A stretch of 64,000 bases of DNA from Rhizobium sp. NXC24 (GCF_002944315.1 NZ_CP024314.1:1984001-2048000), one strand, 5' to 3'. Shown: positions 51,830 to 60,607, counted from the first letter of the stretch. Notes: a model not told the origin generated them from the letters alone. Made by a program: numbers and translations.

Positions 51830-53206
51830 ATGCTGGTCCCCGGTGCAACTCTGTCTCGATGGACGATGTCGTATTTCGCCGCTGCGCTCCTGTGTTTACT
51901 GCTGGCGCAAATGATGCTTGCAGCGGGCTGGTGGCAGCCGTCCGTCGATATTGGCGAGCCCCGGGTGCTCATCATCGTCCATTTCGTGACCATCGGTTGG
52001 TTCGGTCTTTTGATGATCGGAGCTTTGCTGCAGTTTTCACCGGTTCTCACAGGATTTTGCCTGCCGACCGAAAGATTGAACCTCGTATGCCTCTTGGCGC
52101 TGATTATCGGCTTAGCAACCCTTTCTTTCGGCTTTGAAGCGATAGAACGCGAATGGCCGTTCGCGGGGACATTGATGGTGGCCGCCGTGTCCATGCTGGC
52201 GAGCGCGTTCCTCGCCATCGCCATGGTACTGTTCATAGGACTCTGGCGGGGCCGAAGCGTTCATACGGCATCCCCGTTTGTCATGATGGCGATTGTCTGT
52301 CTCGCCGCGACCGTTACGCTGGGCGCGATCTTCGCGCTGGTGATCTCCGGCGCGACGCAGACCCGCTACTTGGTCGAATTGGTTCTGGATGCGGTTCCGC
52401 TGCATATGAGCTTCGGCCTGGCAGGTTGGATGACTTTCGCCGCTATCGGAGTGAGCTACAAGCTTCTTCCGATGTTCCTGCTGTCGCCCGATACTGGAAA
52501 ATCCGGCCTCGTGCGAAACAGCGGCGCATCGGCCCTCGCCATCCTCTGCCTTGCCCTGGTCCTTTCGACCGCAGGCTCCGGGTTGGTTCAGCCGCTTATG
52601 CTCGCAGCCGCGATCACCTTCGCCATAACCCTTACGGCATATCTCGTCGACGTGACTGCAATGTACCGGCGCCGGCGACGCAAAATTCCGGAACTGAACA
52701 CACTGGGGTCGATTCCGGCATTTGCGCTATTGGCCGCATCGGCTCTGGCCTTCGTCGTCTCGATCCCGCTTGGCCTCGGCCCAAACGTGCGTATCGCGCT
52801 GATCTACGTTTTTGCGTTCGGTTGGCTGACAGGGCTCGGTCTGGCGCAATTGCTCAAGATCGTCCCCTTCCTGACTTGGATCGAAGCCTTCGGGCCGCTG
52901 CTCGGCCGTCGGCCGACACCGCGCTTGAGCGAGCTGGTCAGAGAACGCCACGCGGCTGTCTGGCTCGCCCTCTTCTATCTCGGAGTGATCCTGGCTGGAG
53001 TCGCGATCGCAGGAAAGTCCAATAGCGGCTTCCGTGCCGCGGCTGCCTTGCAGGCTTTCTGCACAGCAGCCCTGGCGTTTGAGCTGTTCCGTACGCGTGC
53101 CCTCTTGAATATCGATGGCTCCGCAAAGACTGCACCCTTTCGTCAACCAGCGTTTTTGGTCGCAAAACAAATCCAGAGAGGTAACGCGAATGATGCCGCT
53201 TCGTGA
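51830..53206 (+). CDS. Polytopic membrane protein resembling haem-copper oxidase subunit I
   Basis: This 458-residue protein has about twelve hydrophobic spans. Two His in membrane helices stand out, His51 in LIIVHFVTIGWFGLLM and His192 in VPLHMSFGLAGWMTFA, reminiscent of the haem ligands of cbb3/NorB-type subunits. The CuB His cluster is not obvious, so it may bind haem without reducing oxygen. It lies 15 bases after the DUF2249 gene and overlaps the next DUF2249 gene by 17 bases. Homologues are frequent beside nnrS. The precise job is unknown. Confidence 0.72.
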   Translation: MLVPGATLSRWTMSYFAAALLCLLLAQMMLAAGWWQPSVDIGEPRVLIIVHFVTIGWFGLLMIGALLQFSPVLTGFCLPTERLNLVCLLALIIGLATLSFGFEAIEREWPFAGTLMVAAVSMLASAFLAIAMVLFIGLWRGRSVHTASPFVMMAIVCLAATVTLGAIFALVISGATQTRYLVELVLDAVPLHMSFGLAGWMTFAAIGVSYKLLPMFLLSPDTGKSGLVRNSGASALAILCLALVLSTAGSGLVQPLMLAAAITFAITLTAYLVDVTAMYRRRRRKIPELNTLGSIPAFALLAASALAFVVSIPLGLGPNVRIALIYVFAFGWLTGLGLAQLLKIVPFLTWIEAFGPLLGRRPTPRLSELVRERHAAVWLALFYLGVILAGVAIAGKSNSGFRAAAALQAFCTAALAFELFRTRALLNIDGSAKTAPFRQPAFLVAKQIQRGNANDAAS

Positions 53207-53714
53207 ACTCGATGTCCGCCAAATCCTGAGGGAAGGAGGGTTGCCGTTCCAGCTCATAATGGACACCATCGCATCGCTTGAGCCGGACGAAGGCCTTCGT
53301 CTGCTCGCAATTTTCGAGCCGCTGCCCCTCATCAGACAGCTCAAGCAGCGAGGCTACATCCACACGAGCAGACAGATTGATGACGACGATTGGGAAATCG
53401 TTTTCACTCCGGAAACGGCATCGTCCAGCGAAACGCAAGCGGACGCATCGCCGTCCTCGGCCGATATCTGGCCGGACCCGGTCTGGAACATGGATCTTAC
53501 CGATCTCACGCCGCCGGAGCCGATGGAGCGGATACTCGCACGGCTAGAGACGATGAAGGCGGGCGAGGTGCTATTTGCGCTTCTCAGCCGTGAGCCGGTT
53601 TTTCTCTTCAACGAATTGAAATTGCGCGGCCATGAATGGGTTGGGAATTTCGATTCGACCGGAAGCGTTTTTCGCATCATGATCCGCTTCAATCCTTCGG
53701 AGGCGGCCGCATGA
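53190..53714 (+). CDS. Protein with two DUF2249 domains
   Basis: This 174-residue protein carries two DUF2249 copies, about residues 1-75 (LDVRQILREGGLPFQLIMDT onward) and about 95-170 (PPEPMERILARLETMKAGEV onward), joined by a Ser/Asp-rich linker. ATG 53190 follows GAGAGG and overlaps the membrane-protein gene. Its stop overlaps the DUF59 gene start as ATGA. Duplication of the domain in one chain, beside a single-domain sister gene, suggests a heteromeric or substrate-passing role. No function is known. Confidence 0.8.
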   Translation: MMPLRELDVRQILREGGLPFQLIMDTIASLEPDEGLRLLAIFEPLPLIRQLKQRGYIHTSRQIDDDDWEIVFTPETASSSETQADASPSSADIWPDPVWNMDLTDLTPPEPMERILARLETMKAGEVLFALLSREPVFLFNELKLRGHEWVGNFDSTGSVFRIMIRFNPSEAAA

Positions 53715-54043
53715 GCCAGGCGGGAACGATCACCATTCCGGCTGTTGTGCAGTGCCTTCGCGGCATAGAAGATCCGGAGATCGGCATCGACATCGTCGAG
53801 TTGGGATTGATATACCTCATCGAGATCCTGCCGATTGGCACCGTGCGGATCGTCATGACGACGACGACAAAGGCCTGCCCCGCCTCCGCCTTCATCATCG
53901 ACGCCGTGAGGGAGCGACTGCAGGCGATCGAAAGCATCGGCAAAGTGGAGATAGACCTTGTCCACGAACCGCCATGGTCGCCTGACATGATCGGCAAAGC
54001 AGTCATCGACCGCTTACCGGCATCAAGCTGCGCGGAAATCTGA
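53711..54043 (+). CDS. MIP18/DUF59 family metal-sulfur assembly protein
   Basis: This 110-residue protein is a single MIP18/SufT-like domain: LRGIEDPEIGIDIVELGLIY, then VRIVMTTTTKACPASAFIID, then IDLVHEPPWSPDMI. The Cys in ACPAS occupies the conserved position linked to iron-sulfur or other cofactor delivery in SufT and PaaD. It is the last gene of the DUF2249 operon and is followed by a strong terminator. It may insert a metal centre into the haem-copper-like protein or another NO-related enzyme. Confidence 0.82.
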   Translation: MSQAGTITIPAVVQCLRGIEDPEIGIDIVELGLIYLIEILPIGTVRIVMTTTTKACPASAFIIDAVRERLQAIESIGKVEIDLVHEPPWSPDMIGKAVIDRLPASSCAEI

Positions 54044-54113
54044 ACGGGCATTTTTGTCGCGAGGAACAGTGCCGGCGACCGGGTTCGTGAACTTGATCGC
54101 CTTCGCCAGACTG

Positions 54114-54144
54114 GAGCCGGGCGCTTGGCCCGGCTCGCCTTTTT
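54114..54144 (+). terminator. Rho-independent terminator after the DUF59 gene
   Basis: GAGCCGGGC (54114-54122) and GCCCGGCTC (54128-54136) form a perfect 9-base stem with loop GCTTG, followed by a T-run at 54140-54144. It closes the DUF2249 operon against the convergent nnrS gene. Confidence 0.9.
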
Positions 54145-55352
54145 CACCGGAGGGGTTTTCTTTCCTTGCAAAGAAACGGGGCATGTTCGACCGCGAACAG
54201 CCCGAATGCAGCGGTCCATCCCGCCGCCGCAAGCATCAATATTACGTCGGTATAGGGCGGCATCAATTCCGCGAGCGGCCGCACGACCGCAACCGTCACA
54301 AGGATTGCGTAGGACACGGTGGTGGTCAAACTGGCCTTCAGCTTCCTTCCGGTGTGGCCGCGACTGGCACGGGTCATAACCGCCAGCATCATGAGGCTGA
54401 CGATGCCGATCGCCAGGATATGGAGAATCGCGATCTGCTCCAGGCCTACGGCACCAGCGGCAATTGCGGCAAACCCAATCGGAACGAACAGATAAGCAAT
54501 ATGCAGGACCACAAGGATTGGATCGCGCCACGTCGTCCATCCCCGCCAGCGCGCGAGGCGTACCGTATTCAGGATTGCCGTACTGGCAGCGAGCAGGCCC
54601 GTCGCCACCGTCGTCGGTGCGAGCGTCCAAGACACCAAGGCCAGCATGCCTGCGGCGATCGAGATCGCATCGAAGCGATCGTAGGGCGCGGGAAAATCCG
54701 TGCGGCCGAACCGGTTCAGCCAGTTGCGCGTGAAGCTCGGAAGAATGCGCCCGCCAATGATCGTCACTAGCAAAACATAGGCAGCTAGGCCAAACCGAAT
54801 GGCAATGTCAGGTGTGACGCCCTTCAAGACTTGAAGGTGAAAGCAAATGTTGGCGACGGAAAGAGCCGCCAGGCCTGCGATAACCTTCAGATCTTTCCAT
54901 TTCCTGCCGGCTATGACCTCCCGCGCGCAAAGCATGAGCAGGACCGGCAAGAATATGCTGTCGGCAGACACGGCGGGAATTGCGCCAATCCAGTCGATAA
55001 GCAGCAACGCTGCGCGGCCCGCGAGCCATATTGCGAACAAAGCCATGAGCGGCCGGCCCGAAATGGGTAAGCGGCCGGTCCAGTTCGGGATCGCAGTGAG
55101 GAGGAAGCCTGCGAGAATTGCAGACGCGAAGCCGAAGAGCATTTCGTGCGCATGCCAGTAGATTGCTCCATATGCTTCGGCGATAGGCAGGCCCCTCGAA
55201 AGAAACAGGACCCACAAATCGATGCTGATGATCGCCCAGACGGCCGCCGCAAGAAAGAACGGGCGGAAACCATAGGAAAAGAGAACGGGCCGCGAGCGCG
55301 ACAATCCGCGAACAATATGTTCCCCGGATGTTGCGTGAGGATGCTGTTGCAT
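54144..55352 (-). CDS. nnrS: NnrS family haem and copper membrane protein
   Basis: This 402-residue protein has about twelve membrane spans and the NnrS signatures FSYGFRPFFLAAAVWAIISI and IYWHAHEMLFGFASAILAGF, with His residues thought to bind haem and copper. LLTAIPNWTGRLPISGRPLM is another strong family block. NnrS relieves nitrosative stress in denitrifiers. I chose ATG 55352 since GGAG lies nine bases upstream; 55376 would add eight residues. An NnrR-like box lies about 110 bases upstream, shared with the divergent regulator gene. Confidence 0.93.
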   Translation of the reverse strand: MQQHPHATSGEHIVRGLSRSRPVLFSYGFRPFFLAAAVWAIISIDLWVLFLSRGLPIAEAYGAIYWHAHEMLFGFASAILAGFLLTAIPNWTGRLPISGRPLMALFAIWLAGRAALLLIDWIGAIPAVSADSIFLPVLLMLCAREVIAGRKWKDLKVIAGLAALSVANICFHLQVLKGVTPDIAIRFGLAAYVLLVTIIGGRILPSFTRNWLNRFGRTDFPAPYDRFDAISIAAGMLALVSWTLAPTTVATGLLAASTAILNTVRLARWRGWTTWRDPILVVLHIAYLFVPIGFAAIAAGAVGLEQIAILHILAIGIVSLMMLAVMTRASRGHTGRKLKASLTTTVSYAILVTVAVVRPLAELMPPYTDVILMLAAAGWTAAFGLFAVEHAPFLCKERKPLR

Positions 55353-55460
55353 AAGCGATATCTCCGAATTGGCCATTCAGCCATAAGGGAGCTCACAGCG
55401 ACCGTCGTTGCGAATACGCAAGGATCGTGTCCCAGGACTTTGGCTGTCCCAATGCTGAAT

Positions 55461-55474
55461 TTGCGCCATGTCAA
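55461..55474. promoter_or_regulatory. NnrR/Dnr-type box TTGCG-CCAT-GTCAA
   Basis: The TTGCG half-site is the form recognised by NnrR/Dnr-type regulators and differs from the TTGAT of FixK. It lies in the divergent nnrS/regulator promoter region, 109 bases from the nnrS ATG. It is a candidate site for NO-responsive control of nnrS and perhaps of the regulator gene itself. Confidence 0.55.
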
Positions 55475-55604
55475 AGAGGATCGGCACGGATCTTTTATTG
55501 TATCGTCGGCGGCCGGGGGCCGTCGACGTCAAGGGATCAAGCATGACGAATAATCCGGCCAACCGCCTCTCCTACTCGTCCGCCAACCCGAGCCCGATGA
55601 ATGC

Positions 55605-56378
55605 ATGCGGGACTGGATGTTCTCGCTTTGCGGCCTGCTTCATTATGCATCCGGAGCCGCCGATAACAGAGGCCCATTCCTTTTGAAAATCGACCCGACA
55701 GTACTGAAGTCTCTACCCTTGTTCGATCGGATGTTGGACAGCGACCTGAACGCAATGCTGGAGCATGCCGTTTCGCGTCGCGTCATGCCGGGCGACGCTG
55801 TATTTGAACAAGGCGCCCCGGCCAAGTCGTTCTTTCTCCTTCTCCATGGGCGGCTCAAAGTGACCCAGGTCACTCCCGACGGCCAGCAGATTATCGTTCG
55901 GATGGTCCATCCGGGCGATTTGTTCGGTTTTGCGATGGCGCTCCAGCGCGCCGACTATCCCGGCACCGCCATAGCGGCGGCCGAAAGCCTCACTCTGGCG
56001 TGGCCCACGGAGATGTGGTCACGGTTCGTGGAGCAGAATCCCCGTCTCGCCGTTACCGCGATGCAGACCATCGGGCAGCGGCTGGAGGAAGCTCACACCC
56101 GTATCCGGGAAATGTCGACGGAAGAAGTCGAGAGGCGCGTTGCGCATGCGGTCCTGAGACTATCAAGGCAGGCAGGCAAGCAGGTGGACACGGGTATCCG
56201 AATCGATTTTCCAATCTCGCGCCAGGACATTGCGGAAATGACCGGCACCACATTGCACACGGTCTCTAGAATCTTGAGCGCATGGGAGGCGAGAGGCATC
56301 GTGGAAGGCGGCCGACAGAAGTTGACGATCTGCGATCCCCAAAAGTTGCTCAATCTTGCCGATCGGGCGCGCAGTTGA
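55605..56378 (+). CDS. Crp/Fnr-family regulator, NnrR/Dnr type
   Basis: This regulator of up to 257 residues has a cNMP-binding-like sensor fold (GDAVFEQGAPAKSFFLLLHG) and an HTH (SRQDIAEMTGTTLHTVSRIL). The Glu used by FNR and FixK in the recognition helix is His here (LHTVSR), as in NO-responsive NnrR-like members, and the FNR cysteine cluster is absent. The start is uncertain: ATG 55605 is used, but a TTG at 55683 gives LKIDPTVLKSL, more like family starts. Flanked by nnrS and nnrU, it probably answers to NO. Confidence 0.82.
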   Translation: MRDWMFSLCGLLHYASGAADNRGPFLLKIDPTVLKSLPLFDRMLDSDLNAMLEHAVSRRVMPGDAVFEQGAPAKSFFLLLHGRLKVTQVTPDGQQIIVRMVHPGDLFGFAMALQRADYPGTAIAAAESLTLAWPTEMWSRFVEQNPRLAVTAMQTIGQRLEEAHTRIREMSTEEVERRVAHAVLRLSRQAGKQVDTGIRIDFPISRQDIAEMTGTTLHTVSRILSAWEARGIVEGGRQKLTICDPQKLLNLADRARS

Positions 56379-56411
56379 ACCGCGATTGAACGCCAGTTTC
56401 TGGACCGAAAA

Positions 56412-57089
56412 ATGCATGAATTCATAACCGCCTTCGTGGCTTTCGTCACCTTTCACTCGATCCCCGCCATCCCGGCCATCCGCGGGAGCATTGTCCAGCA
56501 AATAGGCCGGCCGGCCTATTTGCTTGTTTATTCCGCGGCATCGATCGCGGCACTGATATGGGTATTCCGTGCCGCACTGGCTTTGGACTATATCCCGCTC
56601 TGGGACTTTCAACCCTGGCATGCCGGAGTGACATTTGTTCTGGCTCCAGTCGGGTTGTTCCTGGTCCTCGGCGGGCTTCTGAGCCGTAACCCATTGTCGG
56701 TATCCATGCGCACAGCGGGACAACCCGGAGCGATCGTTCGCATAACACGCCACCCGGTCCTTTGGGGATTCGCGCTTTGGGCAGTCGGTCATCTGGCCGC
56801 GAATGGCGACTTGCGCTCCCTCCTGCTTTTTGGAGGATTCGCGTTCTTTTCGCTCGGCAGCATTCCGATGGCGGAGATGCGTGCCAGGCGTCGCTTGGGA
56901 ACGACATGGAACAATTTTGCGGCTCAGACTTCTATCGTGCCCTTCGGCGGTCTTGCCCGCGGGAATAGGTTGAGTGTCGACGCGCCGATGCTGATTGGCG
57001 CGATAGCGGCGGCCGCCCTCACCATTTGGCTGCTTCTCTGGGGCCATCGCTTCCTTTTTGGCGCCGACCCGCTGTCGATTTTCATGTAA
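56412..57089 (+). CDS. nnrU: NnrU family membrane protein
   Basis: This 225-residue protein has five to six spans and opens MHEFITAFVAFVTFHSIPAI. The block ITRHPVLWGFALWAVGHLAA is the NnrU/methyltransferase-like motif of the family, and PMAEMRARRRLGTTWNNFAA follows. NnrU is needed for nitrite and NO reduction in some Rhodobacter strains, with unknown mechanism; it resembles isoprenylcysteine methyltransferases. It follows the regulator gene by 33 bases in the same direction, so they may be co-transcribed. Confidence 0.9.
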   Translation: MHEFITAFVAFVTFHSIPAIPAIRGSIVQQIGRPAYLLVYSAASIAALIWVFRAALALDYIPLWDFQPWHAGVTFVLAPVGLFLVLGGLLSRNPLSVSMRTAGQPGAIVRITRHPVLWGFALWAVGHLAANGDLRSLLLFGGFAFFSLGSIPMAEMRARRRLGTTWNNFAAQTSIVPFGGLARGNRLSVDAPMLIGAIAAAALTIWLLLWGHRFLFGADPLSIFM

Positions 57090-57097
57090 GGCGCTGG

Positions 57098-57124
57098 CCT
57101 TCGTAAACTGGGCGCTTACGAAGG
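57098..57124. terminator. Hairpin between convergent nnrU and mogA ends
   Basis: CCTTCGTAA (57098-57106) pairs with TTACGAAGG (57116-57124), which includes the mogA stop. There is no long T-run, so termination strength is unclear. It may serve both convergent transcripts. Confidence 0.5.
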
Positions 57125-57637
57125 ACGAAAGGTCGCAACGATTGCCGGGTCAGTTTCGATGCGGCCGGCGCCGATCAAATCAAGACAATAGGGCACCGCC
57201 GGAAACACTGTGTCCAGGCAAAGGCCGATCGATGACGGTTTTCCCGGCAGATTGATGATCAGGGTGCTGCCGCGTATGCCGGCCGACTGTCGAGAGAGAA
57301 TTGCCGTAGGCACGCTCTGGAAACTCGCCCGTCGCATGACCTCGCCGAAGCCCGGCAACTCCTTTGTGATCACGGCGCGAAAGGCTTCCGGCGTCTCATC
57401 CCGTGCAGACGGACCGGTTCCGCCGGTCGTCAGGATAAGATCGGTCCGCTCTTGATCGCAGAATTCGATCAGCGCCTCGCGGACGCTTTCGAAACCGTCG
57501 GGGATTATCTTCGAAATGGCTATCCACGGCGATGTGATCGCCCGATTCAGCCAATGCCGGATCGCCGGGCCTCCGAGATCGTCATATTCGCCGCGGCTTG
57601 CTCGGTCGGATATGGTGAGGATGCCAATGCGGACCAA
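57116..57637 (-). CDS. mogA: Molybdopterin adenylyltransferase (MogA/MoaB family)
   Basis: This 173-residue enzyme adenylylates molybdopterin for molybdenum insertion. It has the family blocks LTISDRASRGEYDDLGGPAI, DLILTTGGTGPSARDETPEA and the ending LIINLPGKPSSIGLCLDTVF. The start is TTG 57637 with GGAGG eight bases ahead; a longer frame to 57799 is an antisense-free overlap with moaA and is not needed. It lies four bases after moaA, so the operon supplies molybdenum cofactor for NarG. Confidence 0.9.
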   Translation of the reverse strand: MVRIGILTISDRASRGEYDDLGGPAIRHWLNRAITSPWIAISKIIPDGFESVREALIEFCDQERTDLILTTGGTGPSARDETPEAFRAVITKELPGFGEVMRRASFQSVPTAILSRQSAGIRGSTLIINLPGKPSSIGLCLDTVFPAVPYCLDLIGAGRIETDPAIVATFRPS

Positions 57638-57641
57638 GGGA

Positions 57642-58667
57642 TCAGCCTCCAAGCACGGACATATGACGGGCAAGCGTCGGCGTTCCGCGCCGGTCGATTC
57701 TGAAATCATGGCCGCGCGGCTTCGCCTTGATGGCCGCGTCGATGGCCGTGTGCAGCGCTTGGTCAGATTCGAACCCGCGCAACGCTGGACGCAGATCAAT
57801 CTTGTCCTCCTGGCCGAGGCAGGTATAGAGCACGCCGGTCGCGCTGACGCGTACGCGATTGCAGGTCTCGCAGAAGGAATGACTCATCGGCGTAATGAAG
57901 CCGATCCGTCCGCCAGTCTCGGCCACACGGACGTAACGCGCCGGCCCGCCGGTACGTTCGCGTATGTCGGTGAGCGTCCAGCGCGTCTCGATCAGCCGCC
58001 TAAGATCGGTCAGCGGCAAATATTGATCGGTCCGGTCCGCGCCAACATCCCCAAGCGGCATGGTCTCGATCAGCGTCAGGTCCATGCCGCGGCCATGAGC
58101 GAAGGCGATCAGGTCATGGATCTCGTCTTCCGTGACGCCTTTGAGCGCAACGGCATTCAGCTTGACGGCAAGGCCCGCGTCCTGTGCCGCCTGCAATCCG
58201 TCCATCACCACACCAAGGCTTCCTCGCCGCGTGATCTCCCGAAAGCGCGTCGCGTCAAGTGTGTCCAGGGAGACATTCACACGCCGAACACCCGCGCGCG
58301 CCAAAGCTTCGGCATACTTGGCAAGCAGCGTTCCGTTCGTCGTAAGTGTCAGTTCCTTGAGCGCTCCTCTCGTCAGATGTCGCGACAACGCTTCGAACAA
58401 TGTCAGGATATCCTTACGCACTAAGGGTTCGCCGCCGGTGATGCGGATCTTCGAAACACCGCGCGCGACAAAGGCCGAAGCCAAACGATCCATTTCCTCC
58501 AGCGTCAGCAGATCCCTACGCGGCAGGAAGGTCATGTTCTCGGCCATGCAATAGACGCAGCGCAGGTCGCAGCGGTCGGTTGCAGACAGCCTGAGATAGG
58601 TGATCCGGCGACCGAAAAGATCGGTCAGTGGGCAGGACGAGGCATTGGTGACAAAAGATGCAGTCAT
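57642..58667 (-). CDS. moaA: GTP 3',8-cyclase
   Basis: This 341-residue radical-SAM enzyme makes the first intermediate of molybdenum cofactor from GTP. The SAM cluster motif CDLRCVYC gives Cys33, Cys37 and Cys40. The second cluster Cys set is in [20 protein letters not shown], and the functional C-terminal Gly-Gly is present (SVLGG). Its start overlaps the preceding small gene by four bases. A moaA copy in nar operons is known from Pseudomonas (narGHJI-ppiC-moaA). Confidence 0.94.
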   Translation of the reverse strand: MTASFVTNASSCPLTDLFGRRITYLRLSATDRCDLRCVYCMAENMTFLPRRDLLTLEEMDRLASAFVARGVSKIRITGGEPLVRKDILTLFEALSRHLTRGALKELTLTTNGTLLAKYAEALARAGVRRVNVSLDTLDATRFREITRRGSLGVVMDGLQAAQDAGLAVKLNAVALKGVTEDEIHDLIAFAHGRGMDLTLIETMPLGDVGADRTDQYLPLTDLRRLIETRWTLTDIRERTGGPARYVRVAETGGRIGFITPMSHSFCETCNRVRVSATGVLYTCLGQEDKIDLRPALRGFESDQALHTAIDAAIKAKPRGHDFRIDRRGTPTLARHMSVLGG

Positions 58668-58945
58668 GCCGCCGCCCAGGACAAAGCCTTTTCGAGAATG
58701 GCGCGAAGGGCTGAAAGACCCGGATCCTCGGCGCGGTTCATGATGCCGATCAATTGAACGAAATGATCGTCGGACGCCGTCTCCATGAAAGAACGGACGA
58801 CCATGGCGAGATAGGCCGCCGGTTCCACTGCTTCCAAACTGGCCGCCTCTTTGAGCCGATCTGCGAGGCCCTCCATCCCGAGCGTCTCAATGACCGTCGC
58901 CGCGGTTTGAGGATTGTCGAGCGAGGCAATAAGTGTTCCGAACAT
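58664..58945 (-). CDS. Unrecognised 93-residue protein in the nar operon
   Basis: ATG 58945 follows GAGGAAAAAGC and the stop overlaps the moaA start as ATGA, so it is clearly translated in the operon. The sequence starts [20 protein letters not shown] and looks all-helical and acidic ([20 protein letters not shown] in the middle), with no membrane span, Cys or known motif. It lies between the PPIase and moaA. I do not recognise the family; a small adaptor or chaperone for nitrate reductase maturation is possible. Confidence 0.75.
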   Translation of the reverse strand: MFGTLIASLDNPQTAATVIETLGMEGLADRLKEAASLEAVEPAAYLAMVVRSFMETASDDHFVQLIGIMNRAEDPGLSALRAILEKALSWAAA

Positions 58946-58954
58946 GCTTTTTCC

Positions 58955-59857
58955 TCACTGCACCAAGGGTGTTGTGGCACCTTCAAGAGCAATCCCGCGG
59001 ATATCGGCGCGCCCGATGAGCAGCGAAATATACTGCGCGGTCGCCTGTCGGAGTACATGCTCCTCCAGATAGCGGGCAATCCGATCCCTGACCGCCTCGA
59101 ATGGCAGACGCCTGCCCTCGATCCTCCTCACCAGTCGGATGAGATGGACACCGTAGCGCGTCTCAACCGGGGCCGATATCTCCCCTGGGGTAAGCCCGGC
59201 TAGCGCTGCCTCGAATTCCGGTGTCGTTTCCCCGGGGCTGATCTGGCCGAGGCTGCCGCCGACTTCCCTGGATGAGCAGTCGGAACAATCCCTGGCGAGG
59301 GCAGCAAAGCGCTCCGGCTGCTCCGCCAGAACGGCAGCAAGCGAGGCAACTCTCTCACGGGCTTCACCAAAAGCGGCGCCATCCTCTCTTCTTGCGGCAA
59401 TCAGGATATGATCCGCCTCGTAGAGCGGCGGCGTGACAAAGCGTTTGCGGTTGTTCTCGTAGAAACGAACCAGCATTTCATCGTCCGCCTTCGGAGTTTC
59501 CACTTCGCGTTCGACGAGCGCGCGCAGTAACGCATCCTCTTCGGTCTCCACCCGTCCGTCCGCGTCTCTTTGCGGTTCGGCGGTCAGGCCGAGGCGACTT
59601 GCTTCCTGCATCAGCAACTGACGGATGACGAGCGCCCGCGTTGCCGCATACCAAGCCGCACCAGGATTGACGGCAGGAAAATTCTGCGTCTCCGCGGCGA
59701 TGTCCTTACGGGAAATCGAAACTCCGTTGACGCTCACCGGCGGCATGGTGAGAGGTTCGGACGATCCATTGCGGGCCGATGCAGACACATGCTCATGCCG
59801 ATGGTTATGGCCCTCATGGGCGCGCGCTGCCGTGCGATCGATGACGATAGAAACCAT
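58955..59857 (-). CDS. PpiC-type peptidyl-prolyl isomerase of the nar operon
   Basis: This 300-residue parvulin has an N-terminal His-rich stretch (AHEGHNHRHEH), a SurA-like helical part (VNPGAAWYAATRALVIRQLL) and a rotamase domain with EADHILIAARREDG, GGSLGQISPGETTPEFEAAL and VETRYGVHLIRLVRR. There is no signal peptide, so it should be cytoplasmic, where NarGH folds. ATG 59857 is used; a GTG at 59866 overlaps the narI stop. PpiC genes after narI are known in Pseudomonas and aid nitrate reductase assembly. Confidence 0.88.
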   Translation of the reverse strand: MVSIVIDRTAARAHEGHNHRHEHVSASARNGSSEPLTMPPVSVNGVSISRKDIAAETQNFPAVNPGAAWYAATRALVIRQLLMQEASRLGLTAEPQRDADGRVETEEDALLRALVEREVETPKADDEMLVRFYENNRKRFVTPPLYEADHILIAARREDGAAFGEARERVASLAAVLAEQPERFAALARDCSDCSSREVGGSLGQISPGETTPEFEAALAGLTPGEISAPVETRYGVHLIRLVRRIEGRRLPFEAVRDRIARYLEEHVLRQATAQYISLLIGRADIRGIALEGATTPLVQ

Positions 59858-59862
59858 GTTTA

Positions 59863-60597
59863 TCACTCCGCCGGATGCCTATAGGAACGGGCCGGATGCC
59901 GCTCCCGCGTGAAACGGCTGCGCACGACCTGATACCCCGGGCGGCCGAGATACCAGATCGGTGCGCTCCAGACATGGACCAGCCGGGTAAAGGGAAACAG
60001 CAGAAAGATCGTCATGCCCAGCAACAGATGCATCTTGAAGATCGGATGCACGTCCGCAACGTAAGCGGCCGAAGACGGCTGTAACGTCAGGATGCCTTGC
60101 ACCCAATTCATGAACTTCACCATTTCATGACCGTCCATATGGCCGAGGGACACAAAAATCGTGGAGAGGCCGAGCGTCAGTTGCAGCCACAGAATGAGCA
60201 GGATCGCCATGTCGCCGAAGCTCGAAGTGGCTCGGATGCGCGGATCGAAGAACCGGCGATGGGCTAGAAGGGATATCCCGACAAAGCAGGCGATGCCGGC
60301 GATGCCGCCGACGACGATCGCGAGCCCCTGCTTGAAGCTGTGAGCGATACCGAGCGCATCGAAGACGGCAATCGGCGTGAGCAATCCGCCGGCGTGACCG
60401 AAGAAGATCACCAGTATGCCGACGTGAAAGAGGTTCGAGCCCCACCGCAACTGGCTGCGACGAAGCAACTGAGAGGAGCCTGTCTTCCAGCTATATTGTT
60501 CGCGGTCGAAACGGATCAGGCTACCGAGCAGGAACACTGTGAGGCAAAGGTACGGATACCAGCCGAAAAACACGGAATTGATGGTCTCGGACATCAT
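59863..60597 (-). CDS. narI: Respiratory nitrate reductase gamma subunit
   Basis: This 244-residue membrane cytochrome b takes electrons from quinol and passes them to NarH. Five spans are visible, with haem-ligating His in WGSNLFHVGILVIFFGHAGG and in DVHPIFKMHLLLGMTIFLLF. ATG 60597 has AAGGAGG upstream, and the frame beyond it is overlap with narJ. It lies ten bases after narJ. Length is normal for NarI. Confidence 0.95.
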   Translation of the reverse strand: MMSETINSVFFGWYPYLCLTVFLLGSLIRFDREQYSWKTGSSQLLRRSQLRWGSNLFHVGILVIFFGHAGGLLTPIAVFDALGIAHSFKQGLAIVVGGIAGIACFVGISLLAHRRFFDPRIRATSSFGDMAILLILWLQLTLGLSTIFVSLGHMDGHEMVKFMNWVQGILTLQPSSAAYVADVHPIFKMHLLLGMTIFLLFPFTRLVHVWSAPIWYLGRPGYQVVRSRFTRERHPARSYRHPAE

Positions 60598-60607
60598 CGT
60601 TCCTCCT

